Assembly (NCBI GenBank): GCA_019637155.1
Contig: JAHBWE010000001.1
Location: 372,001-436,000, forward strand
DNA: 64,000 bases
Direction: 5' to 3'
Source: Labilithrix sp.
GTDB lineage: Bacteria; Myxococcota_A; Polyangia; Polyangiales; Polyangiaceae
Shown here: piece after piece, positions 16,827-24,261 of the stretch
Layout of the letters: every line of letters begins with the position of its first letter
Position numbering within the stretch: position 1 is the stretch's first letter
Notes under the pieces: generated by a model
Told to the model about the DNA's origin: nothing
What the model saw: only the letters and a program-made list of their open reading frames with translations
Databases searched by the model: none
Program-made: the position numbers and the translations under genes

Positions 16827-18719
16827 ATGCGCTCCTTCCTTCCGCTTCTTCTCGGGTCGGGCGCCGTCCTCCTCGCGTGCGGGGCGGTCGGGGACGAAGA
16901 CGTCGGCGCATCGGCGGACGAGGTGAGCGAGGACAGCTACGGGTTCGCGTCGGAGCCGCCGACGCGGGCGCTCGCGGACACGTACTACGCGTTCGACCTC
17001 CGCACCGCGATCGGAGCGTGCGCGACCGATCGCGTCGAGTGGACGCTCGACGACGCGCCCGCCGGCGCGAAGCTCACCCTCGCCGAGTCGAAGGTCTCGC
17101 TCGCGAAGGGACAGAAGCGCGCCCACGAGAAGGGCGGCGCCGATCGCGAAGCGGCGAAGGTCGAGTGGGACCTCGGCGGCGTCGCGCCCGGGACCTACAC
17201 GTTCCGCGTGAAGTGGCGCGCGTGGACCGACTGCGGCGCGCTCCGCAGCGGTAAGTGGGGGCCCGAGGTCACGCAGAGCTGGAGCCTCGAGGTGCGCCCC
17301 AACCGCTGGTACTCGGGCGACCTCCACGTGCACACGAAGCACAGCGAGCGCGACGAGTCGTCCGGGTCCGTCTACGACTACTACCAGCGCGCGGTGAACG
17401 GGAAGACCGACGACGCCGGGCGCACGTTCGCGAGCCGGAGCCGCGACTCGCTGCGGGGGCGGCTCCACTGGCTCGTGTTCTCCGATCACACCAACAACGA
17501 GATGGAGGAGTGCGGTCGTCACTTCCCGAAATACTGCCAGGCGAGCGAGTCGATGGAGGAGGCGACCGGGCGCGACGTCGTCAAGCATTACACCGAAGAA
17601 TCGAAGGGCGACGTGCTGCTCGTGGTCGGGTCCGAGATCTCGAACAAGAACGACGGGCACTTTGGCTTCTTGCCAAAGAACCCGTTTCCCAATCCTCCAA
17701 TTTACGCGCCGGGGTATTCGAAGGACGCGACGAATTACGATCATGACTCCGGCTCCGGGCCGGGCGTGTTCCGCGAGCGCTGGGTCGACGGGAAGGCGAC
17801 GAACGCGGAGGAGATCGCGCTCATTCACGAGATGAACGGGCTCGCGATCGTGAACCACGAAGATGGGTTTACGAAGAACTGGACCAAATACGACTGGACG
17901 AGCACCGACTTCGACGGGCTCGAGGTCTGGAACGGCGCCAACCGCCACGACAAGTGGGACGACAGCGCCTACAACGGCGGGATCGACTTCAATCCGGTGT
18001 CGAAGCACGATCGGCTCAGCGTCGACATCCCGGAGAACCCGATCCACCGCTCGTACATCGGAATGTTGAAGCACGGGCGCTGGCCGTTCGCGCTCGTGGG
18101 CGGGAGCGACGCGCACGACTACAACGAGGTCGTGTGCGGCGGCGCGATGTGCGACCCCACCAACGCCGAGGTCGCGAGCCCGATGACGACGGTCTGGGCC
18201 GACGACTTCGTGTGGACCAACGGGAAGACCGGCGTGCTCGACGGCATCGCGAAGGGGCGCGTCGTCGTGCACGATACGAGCAACTTCATCGACCTCCGCG
18301 TCACCTACGAGGGCAAGGAGTACATGCTCGGCGACACGATCGAGGACTACGTCCCCGGCACGACGCTCTCGCTCCGCGCGATCGGACACGCGGGACCCTT
18401 CATCGACGGCGACAACCGCGTCCTCTTGATGCTCGGCACGAACGGCGACGAGTCGAGCCGCAACGTCGACGTGCTCTACAACTCCGAGGACGCGACCCAC
18501 TTCGTCAAGAAGGCGAAGGGCAAGGACCACATGCGGTACATCCGCCCGGAGACCAGCTTCGATCGCTCCTGGGACGTGAAGCTCGACGCGACGCAGCTCG
18601 GGCGGAACAAGACCTTCTTCCTCTGGTCGCAGTTCATCCCCTGGCACTCGGTCACGCACTTCTGGGGCAACGGCCGCGACATGGTGCAGACTGGCGCCAT
18701 CCGCGTGAAGGCGCGCTGA
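16827..18719 (+). CDS. PHP-superfamily metallohydrolase lipoprotein (CehA/McbA-like)
   Basis: 630 residues from ATG 16827; an ORF opens at 16722 but only the later start gives a lipoprotein signal (MRSFLPLLLGSGAVLLACG). After about 150 residues of beta-rich N-terminal domain, the PHP metal site appears: GDLHVHTKHS near 165, VFSDHTNNE near 217, VNHEDGF near 345 and GGSDAHDY near 426. These are the His/Asp clusters that bind two or three metals in PHP phosphoesterases and the CehA/McbA carbamate hydrolases. The protein is thus a likely periplasmic or outer-membrane phosphoester or ester hydrolase; substrate unknown. The C-terminal 170 residues look like a beta domain. Confidence 0.82.
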   Translation: MRSFLPLLLGSGAVLLACGAVGDEDVGASADEVSEDSYGFASEPPTRALADTYYAFDLRTAIGACATDRVEWTLDDAPAGAKLTLAESKVSLAKGQKRAHEKGGADREAAKVEWDLGGVAPGTYTFRVKWRAWTDCGALRSGKWGPEVTQSWSLEVRPNRWYSGDLHVHTKHSERDESSGSVYDYYQRAVNGKTDDAGRTFASRSRDSLRGRLHWLVFSDHTNNEMEECGRHFPKYCQASESMEEATGRDVVKHYTEESKGDVLLVVGSEISNKNDGHFGFLPKNPFPNPPIYAPGYSKDATNYDHDSGSGPGVFRERWVDGKATNAEEIALIHEMNGLAIVNHEDGFTKNWTKYDWTSTDFDGLEVWNGANRHDKWDDSAYNGGIDFNPVSKHDRLSVDIPENPIHRSYIGMLKHGRWPFALVGGSDAHDYNEVVCGGAMCDPTNAEVASPMTTVWADDFVWTNGKTGVLDGIAKGRVVVHDTSNFIDLRVTYEGKEYMLGDTIEDYVPGTTLSLRAIGHAGPFIDGDNRVLLMLGTNGDESSRNVDVLYNSEDATHFVKKAKGKDHMRYIRPETSFDRSWDVKLDATQLGRNKTFFLWSQFIPWHSVTHFWGNGRDMVQTGAIRVKAR

Positions 18720-18761
18720 CCTCCGCGAGTGGGGGCGACGGCCGCGTGGTATCGTCGCGAC

Positions 18762-20165
18762 GTGACTCGAGAAAGTGTCCCCGAGACGCAGGTCGAAGCG
18801 CACGACCGGCGGCCCGTCGCGAGCTTCCGGCTCGTCTGTACCGAAGGGCCCGAGCGGGGGCGCTCCTTCACCGTGTCCGCCGACGCGACCGGTCGCGTGC
18901 TCGTCGGGTCGAGCAGCGCGTGCGCGATCAAGCTCGCCGATCCGCTCGTGTCGCGCCGTCACGCCGCGCTCGAGGTCCACGGTCCGAGCCTCCACGTCAC
19001 CGATCTCGGATCGAAGAACGGGACCTTCACGAACGAGGTCGCGATCGTCGAGGCCTCGCTCTGGGGCGGCGAGACGTTGCGGCTCGGCGGTACGTCGTTC
19101 CGCGTCGACGTCGAGGACGAGATCTCCACCGCGCCGGTGTCGGACCAGAGCCGCTTCGGGCGCCTCATCGGATCGTCGCGCACGATGCGGCGGCTCTATC
19201 CGTTCTTCGAGCAGCTCGCGGCGTCGAGCCTGCCGCTCCTCATCGAAGGAGACACCGGCACCGGGAAGGAGCTCCTCGCCGAGTCGCTCCACGAGGCGGG
19301 GCCGCGCGCGAACGGGCCGTTCGTCGTGTTCGACGGCGCGCAGACGGCCGCGGGCGCGATCGAGCCGACCCTCTTCGGCGACGGCTCCCGCGCCGGGATC
19401 TTCGAGCAGGCCGACGGCGGCTCGCTCCTCCTCGACGAGGTCGGCGAGCTCGACGCGCAGGTCCAGCGGAAGCTCCTCCGCGTGCTCGAGCGCGGAGAGG
19501 TGCAGCGCGGCGGCACGAACGAGGCGCGCAAGGTCGACGTCCGCATCCTGGCCTCGACGCGGCTCGACCTCGACAAGCTCGTGCAGGAGGGGGCGTTCCG
19601 CGAGGACCTCTATTACCGGCTCGTCGTCTCGCGCGTGGAGCTGCCGCCGCTGCGGAAGCGGAGCGGCGACGTCGCGGAGCTCGCGCGCCATTTCTGGCGC
19701 GAGCTCGGCGGCGCGGGCGAGCCGAGCAGCACGCTCCTCACGCAGCTCGCGCGCCATCCGTGGCCCGGCAACGTCCGCGAGCTCAAGAACCGCATCGCGC
19801 GCCTCGTCGCGTTCGGGAGCGAAGAGGAGCTCGCGCCGCCCATCTCCACGCAGACGCCCGCCGCGCCCGCGCAGGGTGAGTTGGCGGCGCCCGTGCGGGG
19901 TGGGTTGGCGGCGCCCGTGCGGGGCGAGGCGGCGGCGCACGCGGTCGTTGCGGACGTGATGCACGCGACGTTGTTCGAGCGTGTGCTCGCGAAGGACCTT
20001 CCGCTCGCGCGTGCGCGTGAGCTCGTGGTGAACGAGTTCGAGAAGGCGTACGTCGAGCGCGTGCTCGCGCAGCACGGCGGCAGCGTCGCGAAGGCGGCGG
20101 CCGCGTCGGGCCTCGCGCGCCGCTACTTCCAGCTCCTCCGCGCAAAGCGCTCCCCGCGAGGTTGA
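18762..20165 (+). CDS. FHA - AAA+ - Fis protein of the sigma-54 activator family lacking the GAFTGA loop
   Basis: 467 residues from GTG 18762 (an ATG-like start at 18729 would add 11 residues). The FHA domain (about 46-92) has SRRHAALEV and GSKNGTFTN, the phosphothreonine-binding signature. The AAA+ domain (about 135-356) has Walker A GDTGTGKE and Walker B SLLLDEVGEL, plus the later EDLYYRLVVSRVELPPLRKR. Where sigma-54 activators carry GAFTGA, this protein reads TLFGDGSRAGIFEQ, so the sigma-54 contact loop is deleted. A Fis-like HTH ends the protein (GGSVAKAAAASGLARRYFQLL). It probably reads kinase signals through FHA, but may act on promoters independently of sigma-54. Confidence 0.85.
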   Translation: MTRESVPETQVEAHDRRPVASFRLVCTEGPERGRSFTVSADATGRVLVGSSSACAIKLADPLVSRRHAALEVHGPSLHVTDLGSKNGTFTNEVAIVEASLWGGETLRLGGTSFRVDVEDEISTAPVSDQSRFGRLIGSSRTMRRLYPFFEQLAASSLPLLIEGDTGTGKELLAESLHEAGPRANGPFVVFDGAQTAAGAIEPTLFGDGSRAGIFEQADGGSLLLDEVGELDAQVQRKLLRVLERGEVQRGGTNEARKVDVRILASTRLDLDKLVQEGAFREDLYYRLVVSRVELPPLRKRSGDVAELARHFWRELGGAGEPSSTLLTQLARHPWPGNVRELKNRIARLVAFGSEEELAPPISTQTPAAPAQGELAAPVRGGLAAPVRGEAAAHAVVADVMHATLFERVLAKDLPLARARELVVNEFEKAYVERVLAQHGGSVAKAAAASGLARRYFQLLRAKRSPRG

Positions 20166-20270
20166 GCGCGCGAGGTTGAGCGCGCGCGCGAGGTTGAGCG
20201 CGCGAGGTTGAGCGCGCGCGCGAGGTTGAGCGCGTGCGAGGTTGAGCGCGCGCGAGGTTGAGCGCGTTGG
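20155..20270 (+). repeat. Seven short tandem repeats (core GCGAGGTTGAGCGC)
   Basis: Seven copies of GAGGTTGAG embedded in GC alternations fill the space between the FHA-AAA+ gene and the next kinase. Spacing varies by 2-4 nt through the CG dinucleotide run. The first copy supplies the TGA stop codon (20163-20165) of the upstream gene. The units are too short and lack spacers to be a CRISPR. It may be a slippage array or a multi-site protein-binding element. Confidence 0.9.
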
Positions 20271-20298
20271 TGCTGCTTTGAGCTAGCATTGCGAGACC

Positions 20299-21927
20299 GT
20301 GGCCCGGCCGGCGCAATCCAGCATGGTCATCGGGCGGTATACGCTCTTCGCTGCCCTCGCGTCGGGGGGAATGGGCACCGTGCACCTCGCGACTTGTGAC
20401 GAGGGGGGCGGCACGCACGTCGTCGCGGTGAAGCGGCTGCATCCGCACCTCCGCACCGACAAGGACTTCGCGACGATGCTCCTCGACGAGGCGCGGCTCG
20501 CGGTGAGCATCCGCCATCCGAACGTCGTCGAGGTCGTCGACATCGTGTCCACCGCCACCGATCTCCTCCTCGTGATGGAGTACGTCGCGGGCCTCTCGCT
20601 CCACGAGCTCATCACGCACGGCCTCACCGGCCGGCGTCGCGTCGCGGTGCCGTTGCCGGTCGCGATGGCGATCGCGATCGACGGTCTCCACGGTCTCCAC
20701 GCCGCGCACGAGGCGCTCGGCGACAACGGGCAGCCGCTCGGCCTCATCCATCGCGACGTGTCTCCGCAGAACCTCCTCGTCGACACGAGCGGCGTGACGA
20801 AGCTCACCGACTTCGGCGTCGCGAAGGCGGCCGGCCGCTTGCGGTCGACGCACGACGGGACCATCCGCGGAAAGATCGCGTACATGTCCCCGGAGCAGGT
20901 CGCCGACTCCGAGCTCGACGCGCGCTCCGACATCTACAGCTTCGCGGTCGTGCTCTGGGAGCTCCTCGCGGGCCGGCCGATGTTCGAAGCGGACAGCGAC
21001 GTCGCGCTGTTCGGCAAGGCGATGCGCGGTCCCACCGAGCGCGTCGCCGAGGTCGTCCCCGACCTGCCGGCTGCGATCGACGCCGCGATCTGGCGTGCGC
21101 TCGCGCGCGATCCACGCCGCCGCTTCCCGACCGCGCAAGCGTTCGCCGACGCCCTCGTCGCCGCCTACGGCCCCGTCGATCGCGCCGTCGTCGCGGAATG
21201 GATGAAGTCCCGCGCCCCGCACCTCCTCGACGAACGCGCGCGCACGGTCGACGGGCTCATCGCGCACGAGCACGAAGAGGACACGATCACGGACACGATC
21301 ACGGACCTCGTCCCCACGACGCTGACGCCGCGCCACGAGGCGCCGCTCCTCGATCCGGACGCGCTCATCACGCACCCGATCCCGACGCCGCGCTACCCGA
21401 TCGCGATCGCCGACTCGAACATCGCCGCCGTCGTCGCGGCGCCGCCGTCGCCGCCGCCGTCGCCGCCGCGCGATCGGCGCATGGCCTTCGCGCTCGTCGG
21501 CGTCGGCGCTTCGTCGGTGATCGCGCTCGCGCTCGTCCTCGGTGGAGGCGGAGGCGGAGGCGGAGGTGGAGGCGAGGCGCCCGTGCCCGCGCCCGCGCCC
21601 GCGTCCGCGCCGCCGCCTGCGCACGCGGCGGCGCCCGCCGCGTCGTCGCCGCCGCCAGTCGTGCTCGCTCCGCCCCCGCCGCTCGAGAACGAGCCGCCGG
21701 TCGTGCTCACTCCGCCCCCGCGGCCCGAGAACGAGCCGCCGTCTCCCTCCGCCCGCGCGCAGCAGCCCAGCGAGCCCGCGGCGCGGGCGCGCGTGACGAC
21801 CGGCGCGCGTCCGTCGACGACGGTGCGTACCCGTGCCCCGGCGAAGAAAGATCCGAAGGCTGACTGCAATCCGCCGTATACGGAGGACGAGCAGGGGAAA
21901 CACTTCAAGCCGTGGTGTCTTCGTTGA
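20299..21927 (+). CDS. Membrane-anchored Ser/Thr protein kinase
   Basis: 542 residues, GTG start at 20299. Kinase domain about 12-290: Gly-loop ASGGMGTVHLA, VAVKRLH with the ATP Lys, catalytic loop HRDVSPQNLL near 151, DFGVAK, and activation-loop APE equivalent MSPEQVAD. All catalytic residues are present. A single membrane segment (about 395-414, MAFALVGVGASSVIALALVL) is followed by a Gly run and a Pro/Ala-rich extracytoplasmic tail ending in Cys-containing DCNPPYTEDEQGKHFKPWC. Its end overlaps the following PEGA-like gene by 16 nt, so both are co-expressed. Confidence 0.92.
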   Translation: MARPAQSSMVIGRYTLFAALASGGMGTVHLATCDEGGGTHVVAVKRLHPHLRTDKDFATMLLDEARLAVSIRHPNVVEVVDIVSTATDLLLVMEYVAGLSLHELITHGLTGRRRVAVPLPVAMAIAIDGLHGLHAAHEALGDNGQPLGLIHRDVSPQNLLVDTSGVTKLTDFGVAKAAGRLRSTHDGTIRGKIAYMSPEQVADSELDARSDIYSFAVVLWELLAGRPMFEADSDVALFGKAMRGPTERVAEVVPDLPAAIDAAIWRALARDPRRRFPTAQAFADALVAAYGPVDRAVVAEWMKSRAPHLLDERARTVDGLIAHEHEEDTITDTITDLVPTTLTPRHEAPLLDPDALITHPIPTPRYPIAIADSNIAAVVAAPPSPPPSPPRDRRMAFALVGVGASSVIALALVLGGGGGGGGGGGEAPVPAPAPASAPPPAHAAAPAASSPPPVVLAPPPPLENEPPVVLTPPPRPENEPPSPSARAQQPSEPAARARVTTGARPSTTVRTRAPAKKDPKADCNPPYTEDEQGKHFKPWCLR

Positions 21928-22673
21928 AAGTCGCGGCGGCCGTTGCGGTCGCCGCCCTCGTCGTCGCGCTCCCCGCGCCGGCGACCGCCGACGAGGTCGA
22001 TCGCTGCGTCGCGGCGTCGGAGAAGGGCCAGAAGGACCGCCGCGCCGGCCGCCTGCTCGACGCGCGCTCCGCCTTCCTCGTCTGCGCCTCGGAGAAGTGC
22101 CCCGCGATCGTCCGCTCCACGTGCGCGGAGTGGACCGAGCAAGCCCTCGCCGCGATCCCGTCCGTCGTCGTCGCGGTCGTCGATCCGGATCGCCGCGACG
22201 TCGTCGACGCGCGTGTGTCGATCGACGGCAAGGAGGTCGCCCTCGGCCGCGCGGTGAACCTCGATCCGGGCCCGCACTCCGTCGCGGTGGAGGCGAGCGG
22301 CTTCGAGGCTCACGCGCAGCCCATCGTCGCGCGCGAAGGCGAGCGCGGACGATCCGTCGTCGTCGTGCTCGCGCGAAGACCCGAGAAGCAGGAGCCGCCG
22401 GCGCTGGCGCCGCAACGCGAGTCGAACGTCCCGACCCTCACCTGGGTCGCGGGCGGGCTCGCCGTCGCGGCGCTCGGGAGCTTCGCGTTCTTCGGGTCGA
22501 CCGGGCGTGCGCGCGCGGGCGAGCTGCGCGACACGTGCTCGCCGGCGTGCGCCGAGTCGGAGCGCGACGCGGTGCGGACGCGTTACATCGTCGCCGACGT
22601 GTCGCTCATCGCCGCCGTCGTCTTCGGCGGGCTCGGGGTGTGGTCCTACCTCAGGGCGGCAGAGTCACGTTGA
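21912..22673 (+). CDS. Secreted PEGA-like protein with C-terminal membrane segments
   Basis: 253 residues from GTG 21912 (GTG 21915 or TTG 21924 are alternatives). Signal peptide ends about residue 26 (ALPAPATA). A Cys-containing helical segment follows (ASEKGQKDRRAGRLLDARS, CASEKC), then a PEGA-type beta domain (VSIDGKEVALGRAVNLDPG and HSVAVEASGFEAH), then two hydrophobic helices near 180-200 and 225-245. This architecture is frequent next to Ser/Thr kinases in myxobacteria. The gene overlaps the kinase by 16 nt at its start and the convergent lipoprotein by 23 nt at its end. Confidence 0.8.
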   Translation: MVSSLKVAAAVAVAALVVALPAPATADEVDRCVAASEKGQKDRRAGRLLDARSAFLVCASEKCPAIVRSTCAEWTEQALAAIPSVVVAVVDPDRRDVVDARVSIDGKEVALGRAVNLDPGPHSVAVEASGFEAHAQPIVAREGERGRSVVVVLARRPEKQEPPALAPQRESNVPTLTWVAGGLAVAALGSFAFFGSTGRARAGELRDTCSPACAESERDAVRTRYIVADVSLIAAVVFGGLGVWSYLRAAESR

Positions 22674-23226
22674 TCTTGTAGGGCACGACGTCGGTCGTGC
22701 CAGTGACGCTGACGGTGAGCTGCAGGTAGCCGCTCCCGCTGATCTGACCCTCGAAGTCCTGACTGTTCCGGAGCACGACCTTCTTCGCCTCGCCGCCGGT
22801 GTCGACGAGCTCCATCGCGATCGTGGCGGCGGCGCCGGTCACCTCGACCTCGTAAGTGCCGGTCTTGTTCGTGTACGCGTACCGGTACACGTCGACGTCG
22901 GCGCTCCCGCCGGTGAGCTTCGCGCAGACCTTCCCGCTCGGCAGCGGGTTCGCTTGCCCGCCGGAGTTGTTGGGCTCGCGCTCGAGGAAGCCGTCGCAGC
23001 TGAACTCGTCCTCGCCGAAGACGAGCGGCGGGGACGACGCCGACGTGTCGGCGCCCGCGTCGGTGACGTCGTCGTCGTCATCGTCGCCGGGGCGCGGCGG
23101 CGGCCCGGCGCCGGAGTCGGGCCGCGGCTTGCCGGCCTCCGCGCTGACGTCGTCGAGCGGATCGATCAGCGTGCACGCGGCGAGGAGGCCGAGCGTGAGC
23201 GCGAGCGCGAAGACGAGCCGTCTCAC
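22651..23226 (-). CDS. Lipoprotein with pre-peptidase C-terminal (PPC)-like domain
   Basis: 191 residues from GTG 23224-23226. Signal peptide VRRLVFALALTLGLLAAC ends in the lipobox LLAAC. An Asp/Pro-rich linker (GDDDDDDVTDAGAD) precedes a beta-sandwich: FLEREPNNSGGQANPL, then DVDVYRYAYTNKTGTYEVEV, the pattern of PPC domains found beside secreted peptidases. It starts 17 bp downstream of the heme-binding lipoprotein on the same strand and is probably in its operon. Its 3' end overlaps the convergent PEGA-like gene by 23 bp. Confidence 0.78.
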   Translation of the reverse strand: MRRLVFALALTLGLLAACTLIDPLDDVSAEAGKPRPDSGAGPPPRPGDDDDDDVTDAGADTSASSPPLVFGEDEFSCDGFLEREPNNSGGQANPLPSGKVCAKLTGGSADVDVYRYAYTNKTGTYEVEVTGAAATIAMELVDTGGEAKKVVLRNSQDFEGQISGSGYLQLTVSVTGTTDVVPYKINVTLPP

Positions 23227-23243
23227 GCCGCCATCGTAGCCGA

Positions 23244-23999
23244 TCAGCGGAAGCCGCGCGGATCGAGCCCGCGGAGGTACGTGACGAGGCCTTGCCGCTC
23301 GGCGTCGCTCACCTCCCACGCGTGCTTCACGCCTTCGATCGGGACGAAGCCCGGCTTTTCGCCGGCGGTCACGATGCGCGCGACCTCGGCGTCGGTGATC
23401 GACGCGATCGCGGCCGGCGAGTGATCGATGCCCTCCCCGCCGCCGTGGCACTGCGCGCACGGCGGCGCGCCGCCGCCACCTTCGAGGTAGCGCTTCTCGC
23501 CTGCGGCCCAGCGCGACGGCGCGTAGCTCGCGACGTGGATCTCCGCCTCCGCCGTCTGCCCGCGCGACCTCGCCGTGAGCGTGACGAGCCCCGCCTTCTT
23601 CGGCGTGATCATGTAGTAGAGGCCCTTGTCGCCGGTCGCGTCGACGAGCGACGCCTTCGCGATCGTCACCGCGCTCGGATCGTCGGCGGTGAGGACGAGG
23701 TCGCTGCCGCTGCCGTGGATCGAGATCGGCACCTTGAACGTGTGCTCTCCGTCGAAGCCCGAGTACTCGAGCGACGGCTGGAAGAGGAGCGTGCCTTCCC
23801 CCGAGCCCTCCGGCGGCGCCGAGTCGAAGACGCTGCCGTCGCGCTCGAAGCGCTCGAGCGTCGCTGCCTTCTTCTCTTCGTCGTCGTTGACCTCGGAGAC
23901 GTCGGCCGCCGGCTCCTCTGCGCCGATGAGCGAAGGCTGCGAGCAAGCGACGAGCGCGGACACGACGAGGGCTGCGCAGAGGAGCGGGCGGAGCGTCAT
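23244..23999 (-). CDS. Cytochrome c-like (CxxCH) lipoprotein, copy 1 of a duplicated pair
   Basis: 251 residues from ATG 23997-23999. Signal peptide MTLRPLLCAALVVSALVAC ends in a lipobox. A beta-rich Ig-like domain (about 60-165, containing ITPKKAGLVTLTARS) is followed by a small C-terminal heme domain with CAQCH, the c-type heme attachment site. After CxxCH there is no Met, but His occurs in IDHSP and GVKHAW, both conserved in copy 2, so axial ligation is probably bis-His. It is divergent from an M4 metalloprotease and similar along its whole length to the protein encoded at 26225-26995. The start is supported by a leader sequence conserved at the same distance in the other copy. Confidence 0.82.
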   Translation of the reverse strand: MTLRPLLCAALVVSALVACSQPSLIGAEEPAADVSEVNDDEEKKAATLERFERDGSVFDSAPPEGSGEGTLLFQPSLEYSGFDGEHTFKVPISIHGSGSDLVLTADDPSAVTIAKASLVDATGDKGLYYMITPKKAGLVTLTARSRGQTAEAEIHVASYAPSRWAAGEKRYLEGGGGAPPCAQCHGGGEGIDHSPAAIASITDAEVARIVTAGEKPGFVPIEGVKHAWEVSDAERQGLVTYLRGLDPRGFR

Positions 24000-24008
24000 G
24001 CACGCCGA

Positions 24009-24027
24009 AGCAGCAAGCGACGTGCCC
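24009..24027 (-). promoter_or_regulatory. Conserved leader element upstream of heme lipoprotein copy 1
   Basis: The plus-strand sequence AGCAGCAAGCGACGTGCCC lies 10 nt before the ATG of the minus-strand lipoprotein. An almost identical sequence (16 of 19 bases) sits at exactly the same distance before copy 2 (27005-27023), although the rest of the intergenic DNA has diverged. It may be the ribosome-binding/leader region or a regulator site. Confidence 0.6.
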
Positions 24028-24030
24028 CTG

Positions 24031-24044
24031 CCGTTGCGCAACGG
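24031..24044. promoter_or_regulatory. Palindrome CCGTTGCGCAACGG, possible regulator site
   Basis: A perfect 14-bp palindrome lies 32 nt upstream of the heme lipoprotein. Its core TTGCGCAA (24034-24041) occurs again at 24218-24225, about 37-44 nt before the start of the divergent metalloprotease, so each promoter side has one copy. The motif is not found in the copy-2 intergenic region. Regulator unknown. Confidence 0.4.
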
Positions 24045-24261
24045 TTCGTCCCGGTGGCGGGCGAGGACCCGGAAAAACAGGGCGAAATGCGGACGCGATC
24101 TGGCAGATCACCACCCGCCCGATTTCTCGGATCTGAGAGGATCTCGAGGATCCTGAGCGCATCGGCGCCCTCGCCAAAGGTGGGAGGAGGCCGGATCGCC
24201 GGCGAATTTCAGGTGCGTTGCGCAAGCGCGCTCCGGCACGACCTTCGCCATGGGTCTGGAC

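Noticed and set aside
20155..20270. Possible CRISPR array
   Set aside because: Repeat unit is about 14 bp, without unique spacers of 25-40 bp, and no cas gene is nearby.
24000..24261. Sigma-54 (-24/-12) promoter between the lipoprotein and protease
   Set aside because: No TGGCAC-N5-TTGC-like sequence at the right spacing; CTGGCAG at about 24098 has no matching GC element.
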